8,714 nucleotides of DNA from an uncultured Oscillospiraceae bacterium (GTDB lineage Bacteria; Bacillota; Clostridia; Oscillospirales; Acutalibacteraceae). Under the pieces are notes generated by a model that was given only the letters and a program-made list of their open reading frames with translations, had not been told where the DNA came from and searched no databases. The translations under genes were made by a program, and so were the position numbers. The stretch covers positions 1-8,714 of the forward strand of contig URQJ01000074.1 of the NCBI GenBank assembly GCA_900549945.1, in the 5' to 3' direction. This document shows positions 1 to 6,992 of the stretch, piece after piece. Within the stretch, counting starts at the first letter, position 1. Every line of letters begins with the position of its first letter.

Positions 1-1103
1 CCTTCCTCGGCCTTGTGGGCATGATCGACCCGCCGCGCGAGGAAGCGCGCGAGGCCGTCGCGGTCTGCCGTGAGGCCGGCATCCGCCCGGTTATGATTAC
101 GGGCGACCACGTCGTCACAGCCTCGGCGATCGCGAAAAATCTCGGCATTTTGAAGGACGGCGACCGGGCAGTCACCGGCGCGGAGCTCGACGCGATGAGC
201 GAGGCGGAGCTGGACAACGCCGTGGAGGACATTTCGGTGTACGCGCGCGTTTCACCGGAGAATAAAATCCGCATCGTCAAAGCGTGGCAGAGGAAGGAAA
301 AGGTCGTCGCGATGACCGGAGACGGCGTGAACGATGCGCCGGCGCTGAAAGCGGCGGACATCGGCTGCGCGATGGGCATCACGGGCACGGACGTCGCGAA
401 GGGCGCGGCGGATATGACGCTGACCGACGACAATTTTGCGACGATCGTCGACGCGGTGCGCGAGGGCCGCGGCATTTACGCGAATATCCGCAAGGTGGTC
501 GGCTTCCTGCTCGGCACAAATATCGGCGAGGTGATCACCGTGTTCGCGGCCATGCTGATCTGGCACCGCTCGCCGCTGCTTTCGATGCAGCTTCTGTGGA
601 TCAATCTGGTCACAGACAGCCTGCCGGCGATCGCGCTCGGCATGGAGGACGTGGAGCCCGGGATCATGCGGCAGAAGCCAAAGCCGAAAAACGAGGGGAT
701 TTTTGCACATGGGCTCGGCGTGCGCGTCGTTTTGCAGGGCGTCATGTTCGGCGCCCTGTCCCTTGCGGCATTCTGGATCGGCTGGCAGTCGTTTGGAGAA
801 ATCGCCGGCGGACAGACGCTGGCGTTCATGGTGCTCGCGCTGTCGCAGGTCGTGCAGGCATTCAACATGCGCTCGGAGCGCTCCTTGTTCAAGACGGGCT
901 TTTTCACGAACCGCAGGCTGAACCTCGCGTGCTTGGCTTCCGTCATACTGGTGGCGCTCGTGCTGTTCACGCCCGTATCGGTCGCATTCGGTCTCGTGAC
1001 GCTTTCGCCGCAGCTCTATCTGACCGGCCTCGGGCTCTCGCTTATCCCGCTCGTCGTCATGGAGCTTTCGAAGGCTTTCGGCCTCATCAAGCATCAGAAA
1101 TGA
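1..1103 (+). CDS. Cation-transporting P-type ATPase, P2A (calcium) type, C-terminal part
   Basis: This membrane pump uses ATP to move a cation, most likely Ca2+, out of the cell. The reading frame is open to the left edge (codons from base 3 read FLGLVGMIDPPR, a P2-ATPase signature), so the N-terminus, actuator domain and DKTGT phosphorylation site lie outside the window. Numbering from the GTG at 15, I see MITGDH (27-32), the hinge motif TGDGVNDAP (101-109), and six C-terminal membrane segments M5-M10 with a short end and stop at 1101-1103. M5 carries TNIGEV (N169, E172) and M6 carries INLVTDSLPA (N197, T200, D201), matching SERCA N768/E771 and N796/T799/D800. M8 has Gln278 where SERCA has the acidic ligand E908, which suggests one bound Ca2+ per cycle, as in several bacterial pumps. 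It converges on the minus-strand operon and shows no functional link to it. Mn2+ or another divalent ion is a possible alternative substrate. Confidence 0.93.
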   Translation, partial: FLGLVGMIDPPREEAREAVAVCREAGIRPVMITGDHVVTASAIAKNLGILKDGDRAVTGAELDAMSEAELDNAVEDISVYARVSPENKIRIVKAWQRKEKVVAMTGDGVNDAPALKAADIGCAMGITGTDVAKGAADMTLTDDNFATIVDAVREGRGIYANIRKVVGFLLGTNIGEVITVFAAMLIWHRSPLLSMQLLWINLVTDSLPAIALGMEDVEPGIMRQKPKPKNEGIFAHGLGVRVVLQGVMFGALSLAAFWIGWQSFGEIAGGQTLAFMVLALSQVVQAFNMRSERSLFKTGFFTNRRLNLACLASVILVALVLFTPVSVAFGLVTLSPQLYLTGLGLSLIPLVVMELSKAFGLIKHQK

Positions 1104-1142
1104 TGCAAACGACGCCTTAACAAACTGAGCTGCAATAAAATA

Positions 1143-1183
1143 ACGCGGGCCTGCCGGCAGTCACCGGCGGGCCCGCGTGTTTT
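1143..1183 (+). terminator. Rho-independent terminator of the ATPase gene
   Basis: A 15-bp GC-rich stem (1143-1157 with 1164-1178, one G-U pair) encloses a six-base loop and is followed by GTTTT. It starts 40 bases after the ATPase stop codon. An A/T-rich run (AATAAAATA) on its left means it may also act weakly on the other strand. Confidence 0.85.
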
Positions 1184-1199
1184 GGATCGAGGAAGTTTC

Positions 1200-1239
1200 A
1201 AAAAACAAGCGCCTCGAGGCTTCGGAGCGCTTGTTTTTT
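1200..1239. terminator. Bidirectional terminator between convergent genes
   Basis: Arms 1200-1212 and 1227-1239 are perfectly complementary, with a CAAGCGC core flanked by six A on the left and six T on the right. Each strand therefore ends in a U-run after a stable stem. It lies four bases beyond the asnB-1 stop codon, so it is the natural end of the minus-strand operon, and it is a backup stop for the plus-strand ATPase transcript. Confidence 0.88.
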
Positions 1240-1242
1240 ATC

Positions 1243-3090
1243 TCAGTTCAGGACAAAGAACTGCTCGTACCAGAGAATAAAGGTGTAGAACGACCAGATC
1301 TTCTGCATGTTGAGCGCCTTGCCGCTCTTGTGGTCGTCGAGGAGGCGCATCAGCTCGCCGGTCACGAAGAATTTTTCGGCGATGTCGCTCTGGAACGCGG
1401 CCTTTACCTTGTTGTAGTATTTGTCCTCGCGCAGCCAGTCGTTCAGCGGCACGGGGAAGCCGAGCTTCTTTTTGTTCGCCGTGCGCTCGGGGAGCTGTTT
1501 GATCGCCGCGCCGCGCAGGGCGATTTTCGTCGTCTCGTTGGCCGCGCGGAAGCGTGTTGGGATGCGCGTCGAAAGCTCGAGCATCTTGCGGTCGAGGAAC
1601 GGCACGCGTAGCTCGAGCGAGTTTGCCATGCTCATGCGGTCGGCTTTCAGGAGGATATCGTAGATCATCCACGTGTGCATGTCTGCGTACTGGAGCTGCG
1701 TCGGCTCGTCGAGATTCGGCACCTCGTCGAAATAGCGCTTGCTGTATTCCTCGGGCAGCTTCGTCGCGATCGGGCGCTTGAGATACTTCTGGCGTTCCGC
1801 GCTCTGGAAAACGTAGTTCGCGCGCATGAACCGCTGGTACGACTCCATTGCGCCGCGCACGATGAAATTCTTGCCCTTGAAGCTCGGCGCATGGCGTGCG
1901 ACCGTGCCGAGCGCTTTGCGGATCGGCCGCGGCACCTTGTGCGTGTAGCGGTCGAAATGGCCGCCCGCAAGGTACATCGGATAGCCGCCGAACAGTTCGT
2001 CGGCGCCCTCGCCGGAAAGCACGACCTTCACGTATCTGCGCGCGTTCTTCGCGAGGAAGTAGAGCGGAATCTCCGAGGGGTTCGGCAGCGGCTCATCCAT
2101 AAAATACTGAATTTCCGGCACCGCGTCGAAAAACTCGTCGGCGGAAACCTTGTTTGCGATGTTCGGCACGCCGACGACGCTCGAGAAATCCTGCGCGTAC
2201 GGCAGTTCGCTGTATTTTTCCTCCTCGTAGCCGACCGAGAACGTCTTGATTTTCTCGGTGCCCTTTGAGACCTCCTTGACGACGTAGCTGGAATCGACGC
2301 CGGAGGAGAGGAAACAGCCGACCTCGACGTCCGAAATCTGGTGCATCGCGACGGACTCCGAAAACTCCTTTGTGATCGCGTCCTCCCAGTATTCGAGGCT
2401 CTTGTCCTCTTCGATGTTGTACCGGATGTGGTAGTACCGCTCGACCTCGAGCTTGCCGTCCTTGTAGGTGAAGCAGTGCGCGCCGGGGAGCTTGTACACG
2501 TTTTTGAAGATCGTGCGCTCGTCCGGGATGTACTCGTAGGAGAGGTACAGCGGGATCATGTCCTCGTCGAGCTCCTTCTCGAACTTCGGGTGGGAGAGGA
2601 AGCTCTTGATCTCGCTGCCGAACAGGAACTCGCCGTCTTTCTTGTAGTAGTAGAACGGCTTGATGCCGAAGATGTCGCGCGCGCCGAACAGCTCCTTCGT
2701 CTGCTTGTTCCAGATGATGAACGCGAACATGCCGCGCAGCCGGTCGAGCACCTTCTTGCCGTACTCCTCGTAGCCGTGGAGAATGACCTCGCTGTCGGTT
2801 TTCGTCTTGAAGACATGCCCGGCCTTCAAGAGATCCTCGCGGATCGACTGGTAGTTGTAGATCTCGCCGTTGAAGAGCAGGACGAGGCTGCCGTCCTCGT
2901 TGAGGATCGGCTGGCGGCCGCCCTCGAGGTCGATGATCGACAGGCGGCGGAAGCCGAGGGAGATGTCTTCATCCACATAGTAATGGGCGTCGTCGGGGCC
3001 GCGGTGCACGATCCGGTCCGCCATGGCCTTGATGACCGCCATCTTGTCAAACGTGGCGTAGTTGTTGATATAGCCTGCAAAGCCGCACAT
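1243..3090 (-). CDS. asnB: Asparagine synthase-family glutamine amidotransferase (AsnB-1), last gene of operon
   Basis: This 615-residue cytoplasmic enzyme should hydrolyse glutamine and pass the ammonia to an ATP-activated carboxylate. The N-terminal class II glutaminase domain (about 2-200) starts with the nucleophile Cys2 (MCGF). It contains HRGPDD (29-34), R49, FNGEIYN (73-79) and TKTDSEV (96-102). The synthetase domain has a PP-loop variant SSGVDSS (262-268), the pocket stretch MDEPLPNPSE (331-340), SGEGADELFGGY (359-370) and, near the C-terminus, SLELRVPFLD and KKKLGFPVP. Length fits the family. The ATG is set by AAAAGGAGG eight bases upstream and by the need for Cys2. It lies 27 bases after the racemase gene. 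Free L-asparagine synthesis is possible. The D-Asp ligase context, and known wall-amidating homologues (B. subtilis AsnB, L. lactis AsnH), favour amidation of D-Asp or another peptidoglycan carboxylate. That substrate choice is inference. Confidence 0.95.
   Translation of the reverse strand: MCGFAGYINNYATFDKMAVIKAMADRIVHRGPDDAHYYVDEDISLGFRRLSIIDLEGGRQPILNEDGSLVLLFNGEIYNYQSIREDLLKAGHVFKTKTDSEVILHGYEEYGKKVLDRLRGMFAFIIWNKQTKELFGARDIFGIKPFYYYKKDGEFLFGSEIKSFLSHPKFEKELDEDMIPLYLSYEYIPDERTIFKNVYKLPGAHCFTYKDGKLEVERYYHIRYNIEEDKSLEYWEDAITKEFSESVAMHQISDVEVGCFLSSGVDSSYVVKEVSKGTEKIKTFSVGYEEEKYSELPYAQDFSSVVGVPNIANKVSADEFFDAVPEIQYFMDEPLPNPSEIPLYFLAKNARRYVKVVLSGEGADELFGGYPMYLAGGHFDRYTHKVPRPIRKALGTVARHAPSFKGKNFIVRGAMESYQRFMRANYVFQSAERQKYLKRPIATKLPEEYSKRYFDEVPNLDEPTQLQYADMHTWMIYDILLKADRMSMANSLELRVPFLDRKMLELSTRIPTRFRAANETTKIALRGAAIKQLPERTANKKKLGFPVPLNDWLREDKYYNKVKAAFQSDIAEKFFVTGELMRLLDDHKSGKALNMQKIWSFYTFILWYEQFFVLN
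2285..2313. repeat. Block identical between the two asnB genes (partner 6165-6193)
   Basis: Twenty-nine bases over the PP-loop (FLSSGVDSSY) match 6165-6193 exactly, at the same 3880-base offset. This shows that no net insertion or deletion separates the first 268 codons of the two paralogues. Confidence 0.8.
2835..2874. repeat. Block identical between the two asnB genes (partner 6715-6754)
   Basis: Forty bases inside asnB-1 are identical to 6715-6754 in asnB-2. They code for the conserved FNGEIYNYQSIRE region of the glutaminase domain. The offset is exactly 3880 bases, as it is for the start codons. It reflects paralogy, possibly refreshed by gene conversion, rather than a mobile repeat. Confidence 0.85.
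2893..2937. repeat. Block identical between the two asnB genes (partner 6773-6817)
   Basis: Forty-five bases match 6773-6817 exactly, again at offset 3880. They encode the IIDLEGGRQPILNED stretch. The matches include synonymous positions, which is more identity than protein conservation alone requires, although strong codon bias in a GC-rich genome contributes. Confidence 0.85.
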
Positions 3091-3117
3091 ACTGAGGGCC
3101 TCCTTTTCGGGTTCTGG

Positions 3118-3834
3118 TTATTTCAAAAGGGAATCGTAAGCGGGTTTGAGCTGCTTGCCGCAGGTGAGCACCGCCGCGCGGGCCAGCACCTCGAGCGCGT
3201 CGAGATAGCCGCTGCCGATGTCGTTGTCGCGCTTGATGATCGAAAGCTCCGTGCAGCCGAGGATGATCGCGTCGCAGCCCGCGCTGCGCAGCGCCGCGGA
3301 AACGGCGCGGAATTTGTCCATATCGGCCGGCTTTCCGGCTTTTACGCAGTCGTAGATCAGCGACATCACATACGCCTGCATCGCGCTGTCCGGCAGCGCA
3401 TAGGGTACGCCAGCGGCGGAGAGCGCCGTCTGGAACAGGCCGGTATGTACGGTGCCGGTCGTTGCCATAATCCCCGCTTTTTTGCAGCCGGCGTTTTTCA
3501 GGTAGGCGGCCGTTTCCTGCACCATGTTGATGAACGGCACATGCACGCTGCTCTGCAATGCCTGATGGAAGCTGTGCGCCGTCACGCAGGGGGTGCCGAT
3601 GGCGCAGACGCCGAGCGCTTCGAGCTTTTGCGCCATGTCCGCCATCGGCGGCACGGGGGAGGGCTTCGTCGGGTCGAGAATATATGCGGTTCTGTCGGGC
3701 ACGCTCGGGCGGTTGAAAACAATCGCGTCGACGTGCTCCTGATCGGTTCTGGCGTCCGTCATGTCGACGATCAGCTCGAGCAGATACGCTGTCGCCATCG
3801 GGCCGAGGCCGCCCACAATACCAAAGCTCTTCAT
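3118..3834 (-). CDS. racD: Aspartate/glutamate racemase family protein, probable aspartate racemase
   Basis: This 238-residue, cofactor-independent cytoplasmic racemase probably interconverts L- and D-aspartate to feed the D-Asp ligase encoded just upstream. It opens with GIVGGLGPMAT (5-15), typical of the Asp/Glu racemase family. It has both catalytic cysteines, Cys83 in GTPCVTAH and Cys194 in LGCTEL. Positions and length are close to those of the structurally known Pyrococcus aspartate racemase (Cys82/Cys194). The motif usually reads CNTAH, so Val84 is unusual. The ATG shares its A with the ligase stop codon (TGATG), and AAAGGA lies about 11 bases upstream inside the ligase gene, so translation is probably coupled. 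The RacX/YgeA branch acts on other amino acids, so Asp specificity rests mainly on context. No signal peptide is visible. Confidence 0.88.
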   Translation of the reverse strand: MKSFGIVGGLGPMATAYLLELIVDMTDARTDQEHVDAIVFNRPSVPDRTAYILDPTKPSPVPPMADMAQKLEALGVCAIGTPCVTAHSFHQALQSSVHVPFINMVQETAAYLKNAGCKKAGIMATTGTVHTGLFQTALSAAGVPYALPDSAMQAYVMSLIYDCVKAGKPADMDKFRAVSAALRSAGCDAIILGCTELSIIKRDNDIGSGYLDALEVLARAAVLTCGKQLKPAYDSLLK

Positions 3835-5078
3835 CAGTCGTGCAGTCCTTTGTTGTTGAAATATCGCTTGTATTTTTCAAAATAGTTGTGCTGGTTGCGC
3901 TTGAACATCAGCCAGCGCTTGAGGCTGCGGTCGTTCTTATAGTAGTAGGAGTTTACGACCTTGCCCGCGTCGATCAGGGCCTTTGCTTCGGCCTTGACCT
4001 TTTCGTCCGGGCAGTAGTCGAAGATGATCTTCGTCGGGATGATCGTGTAGAGCACCTTGTTCGTCGCGACCGTCAGTTCCATCGGCTTGCTGTAGATCAC
4101 GTCGTCCGCGAGCCATTTTGCGATATTGTAGCCGGCCGCCGTGACAAAGTAGCTGCTGCGGCCCTGCCTGAGATTCATCTCAAAAAGCTTGTACTTGCCG
4201 TCGCGCTCGTCATACTTCATGTCGAAATTCGCAAAGCCGACGTAGCCGATGCCCTCGAGGAAGCCCTTCATCTGTTCGTTGAGCTTCTCGTCATAGCCGT
4301 TGATGATCGCGGCATAGCTGCCGATGCCCTCGGGGGAGTGCTCCTCGAGCACCGCGTTGCCCAGCGCGATCAGCTTCACTTTTTTGTCCTTGCCGCAGTA
4401 GCAGTTCATCACGCGCATCTTCGAGTCGTCGCCCGGAATGTACTCCTGCAAAATCAGGTGGTCCTTGTAGGATGAGCCGTAGATCGCGTCGAGAATCGCG
4501 TCGTATTCCGCCTTATTCTGTGCGACGAAAACCTTCTTCTTGTGCGGGAATTTGCAGTTCCAGTATGCGACGCTGTTCGACGGCTTGATGATGACCGGGA
4601 AATCGAACGGCAGCTCGGTTGTCTTGTAATTGTCGAAAGAGCAGGTCGTCGTTCTCGGGAAGGAGAAGCCGTGCTCCTCACAGACCTCGTAAAAGCTCTC
4701 CTTGATCGAAAGGCGCATCAAAAGCGATTCATCGATGCACTCGAATTCGTAGACGCCGCGCAGCTTTTCCTGATTGCGCACGAGCATTTTGATATAGTTG
4801 TCGCCGCAGGGGACGAGCAGCAGGCGCATGCCCTTGTAGTGCTCGGCGAATTTTTTGAGCGTGCCGACGAATACCTCGTCCTCCTCGAGGCGCGGTTCCA
4901 CGGTCTGCACCTCGACGATCTTGCTGTTCATGCAGGCGGGCAGAATGCCCTTGCCGACCGCCACGCTCCGGATGCCGTAGGCCTCGTGGAAGGAGCGCGC
5001 CATGCCGTATACGTTGATGTCGCTGCCGAGCAGCACCGGCAGAAAATCCTGCCTTTTAAGTTCTTCCGTGTTGATCAT
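3834..5078 (-). CDS. aslA: ATP-grasp D-aspartate ligase (D-Asp to peptidoglycan precursor)
   Basis: This 414-residue cytoplasmic ATP-grasp ligase is the likely core of the operon. It should activate D-Asp as an acyl-phosphate and join it to the side-chain amine of residue 3 (Lys or Orn) of UDP-MurNAc-pentapeptide (EC 6.3.1.12). Visible features are FLPVLLGSDINVYGMARSF (12-30), which from memory closely matches the start of E. faecium Asl(fm). Others are the nucleotide-binding Lys165 (VIIKPSNS), LILQEYIPGDDSKMR (208-222), FANFDMKYD (282-290), and the metal-binding LFEMNLRQGRSSYF (298-311; E300, N302). A basic, aromatic tail (RSLKRWL, NYFEKYKRYF) also resembles Asl(fm). The length is near the roughly 440 residues expected. 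The start has only a GGGGG ribosome site (5087-5091), but no better ATG is available and the N-terminus aligns. The racemase that follows supports D-Asp as substrate, as in E. faecium. The acceptor is inferred. Another carboxylate-amine ligase role is the main alternative. Confidence 0.88.
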   Translation of the reverse strand: MINTEELKRQDFLPVLLGSDINVYGMARSFHEAYGIRSVAVGKGILPACMNSKIVEVQTVEPRLEEDEVFVGTLKKFAEHYKGMRLLLVPCGDNYIKMLVRNQEKLRGVYEFECIDESLLMRLSIKESFYEVCEEHGFSFPRTTTCSFDNYKTTELPFDFPVIIKPSNSVAYWNCKFPHKKKVFVAQNKAEYDAILDAIYGSSYKDHLILQEYIPGDDSKMRVMNCYCGKDKKVKLIALGNAVLEEHSPEGIGSYAAIINGYDEKLNEQMKGFLEGIGYVGFANFDMKYDERDGKYKLFEMNLRQGRSSYFVTAAGYNIAKWLADDVIYSKPMELTVATNKVLYTIIPTKIIFDYCPDEKVKAEAKALIDAGKVVNSYYYKNDRSLKRWLMFKRNQHNYFEKYKRYFNNKGLHD

Positions 5079-5086
5079 CTTTTATG

Positions 5087-5091
5087 CCCCC
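5087..5091 (-). promoter_or_regulatory. Weak ribosome binding site of the D-Asp ligase gene
   Basis: On the minus strand the only purine-rich site before the ligase ATG is GGGGG, eight bases upstream, against AAAAGGAGG or better for both asnB genes. It begins just past the asnB-2 stop codon. The ligase may therefore depend partly on ribosomes finishing asnB-2. Confidence 0.5.
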
Positions 5092-5092
5092 A

Positions 5093-6970
5093 TTAAGCCG
5101 TTTTGGCGCCGGATTTCTCCGCGTAGCCCCGCAGGTTGTCGTCGTTGAAGAACTGGTCGTACCACACGAGGAACGTGTATACGGTCCAGACGCGGCGGCT
5201 GTTGTCGGCCTTGCCGTTTTTGTGGTCGTCGAGGAGCTTCACGAGCTGCTCGGTGTGGAAGAACTTTTCCGCGTCCGCGCCGGTGAATTTTTCCTTGACG
5301 ATGCTGTAATACTTGTCCTCGCGGAGCCAGACGCGCGTCGGCACCGGAAAGCCGAGCTTCTTTTTGCCGGCCCACTTTTCGGGCATGCGGCGCAGCGCGG
5401 CCTTTCGCATCGCGTACTTGGTGTTCTCGCTGTTGACACGGTACTTGAGCGGGATGCGCTGTGCGAGCGCCATGATCTCCTTGTCGAGGAACGGCACGCG
5501 CAGCTCGAGCGAGTTCGCCATGCTCATCTTGTCGGCTTTCAGGAGGATGTCGCCGACCATCCATGCGTTGAGGTCGACAAACTGCATCTTCGTGACCGGG
5601 TCCTTGTCCTTCACGCGGTCGTAGAAGGGCTTGACGACCGCAGCGGGGGAGGGCGCGTCGGTTTTGATCTTCAGAATCTTCTTGCGCTCCGCTTCGGAGA
5701 ACATGTAGGCGTTGCCGATGAAACGGTCCTCAAGGCGCTTGCCGCGGCGGATCAGGAAATTGACGCCGGATTTTTTCGGCAGGTGTGACGCGGCCTTCCC
5801 GATCGCGCGGCGGATCGGGAACGGGATCTTGTTGTAGGCGGGCACCGCGAGCGGCTCCTTGTAGATGTTGTAGCCGCCGAAGATCTCGTCGGCGCCCTCG
5901 CCGGACATGACGACCTTGAGGTACTGCGACGCCGTGTTGCAGACGAAATAGAGCGCGACGGCGGCCGGGTCGGCGAGCGGCTCGTCCATGTGGTACTGGA
6001 TCTTGCCGAAATTGCCCCAGAATTCCTCGGGCGAAATCGTTTTCGAATAGTTTTTGACCGGGATCATCTCGGAAAGCTCTTTCGCGTAGCTGATCTCGTT
6101 GTATTTTGAGCCGTTGTCGAAGCCGACTGTGAACGTCTTGTCCACGTCGGCGGAGCAGGCCACATAGCTGGAATCGACGCCGGAGGAGAGGAACGAGCCG
6201 ACCTCCACATCGGCGATCTTGTGCGCCTCGATGGAATCGTCGAAGGTCTTTTCGATGGCATCCACCCAGTAGTCGAGCGTCTTGTCCTCCTCGGCGTTGA
6301 ATTCGGGGATCCAGTAGCGCTCGGTTTTCATTTCGCCGTCCTTGTAGAAGAAGTAGTGCGCGGGCGGCAGCTTGTAGACGCCCTTGAAGAATGTCTCATA
6401 GCCCGGCGAATACTGAAAGGAGAGGTAGCTCTCGAGCGCGCGCTCGTTGAGCTCCTTTTTGAAATGCGGGTGCTCGACGAAGCTCTTGATTTCGCTGCCG
6501 AACAGCAGCGTGCCCTGCATCTCGGCGTAGTAAAACGGCTTGATGCCGAAGAAGTCGCGCGCGCCGAAGAGCGTTTTGGTGTTTTTATCCCAGATGATGA
6601 ACGCAAACATGCCGCGCAGCTTGTTCAAAAGGCCGGTGCCGTATTCCTCGAAGCCGTGCAGTAGCACCTCGCTGTCTGTTTTCGTCGTAAAAACGTGGCC
6701 GGCCTTCACAAGCGCCTCGCGGATCGACTGGTAGTTGTAGATCTCGCCGTTGAACATCAGTACCTTGCTCTGGTCCTCGTTGAGGATCGGCTGGCGGCCG
6801 CCCTCGAGGTCGATGATGGAGAGGCGGCGAAAGCCGAGGGCGATGTCGCCGTCCATATAATAATCCGCGTCGTCGGGACCGCGGTGCCGGATCCGGTCCG
6901 CCATAGCGTGCAGCACCGGCGCCATGGTCTGTGTTTCACCGCCGCCGGTGTATCCTACAAAACCGCACAT
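5093..6970 (-). CDS. asnB: Asparagine synthase-family glutamine amidotransferase (AsnB-2)
   Basis: This is a second, diverged copy of the same enzyme type, 625 residues. The glutaminase domain has Cys2 (MCGFVGY), HRGPDD, FNGEIYN and TKTDSEV at the same residue numbers as AsnB-1, with no net gap through the PP-loop SSGVDSS (262-268). The synthetase domain has MDEPLADPAA (328-337), closer to the usual asparagine-synthetase wording than AsnB-1's DEPLPNPSE. It also has SGEGADE (356-362), SLELRVPFLD and KKKLGFPVP. It ends with about 16 extra residues (from DDNLRGYAEK) absent from AsnB-1. The ATG follows a near-perfect AAAAGGAGGT at 6978-6987 with 7-base spacing, the best ribosome site in the window, so this enzyme may be made in quantity. 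It lies 22 bases after the regulator gene and 14 before the ligase. It may amidate D-Asp to D-Asn, amidate another wall carboxylate, or make L-Asn. Sequence alone does not decide. Confidence 0.95.
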   Translation of the reverse strand: MCGFVGYTGGGETQTMAPVLHAMADRIRHRGPDDADYYMDGDIALGFRRLSIIDLEGGRQPILNEDQSKVLMFNGEIYNYQSIREALVKAGHVFTTKTDSEVLLHGFEEYGTGLLNKLRGMFAFIIWDKNTKTLFGARDFFGIKPFYYAEMQGTLLFGSEIKSFVEHPHFKKELNERALESYLSFQYSPGYETFFKGVYKLPPAHYFFYKDGEMKTERYWIPEFNAEEDKTLDYWVDAIEKTFDDSIEAHKIADVEVGSFLSSGVDSSYVACSADVDKTFTVGFDNGSKYNEISYAKELSEMIPVKNYSKTISPEEFWGNFGKIQYHMDEPLADPAAVALYFVCNTASQYLKVVMSGEGADEIFGGYNIYKEPLAVPAYNKIPFPIRRAIGKAASHLPKKSGVNFLIRRGKRLEDRFIGNAYMFSEAERKKILKIKTDAPSPAAVVKPFYDRVKDKDPVTKMQFVDLNAWMVGDILLKADKMSMANSLELRVPFLDKEIMALAQRIPLKYRVNSENTKYAMRKAALRRMPEKWAGKKKLGFPVPTRVWLREDKYYSIVKEKFTGADAEKFFHTEQLVKLLDDHKNGKADNSRRVWTVYTFLVWYDQFFNDDNLRGYAEKSGAKTA

Positions 6971-6992
6971 AGTGATAACCTCCTTTTAAGGG

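Noticed and set aside
252..1120. Long frames in other registers across the ATPase gene
   Set aside because: The P-type ATPase motifs fix the real frame. The others are Arg-rich shadows.
2341..3885. A 514-codon open frame on the plus strand
   Set aside because: It lies antisense to asnB-1, the racemase and the ligase end, has no recognisable domain or ribosome site, and is the kind of long mirror frame expected opposite GC-rich, biased coding DNA.
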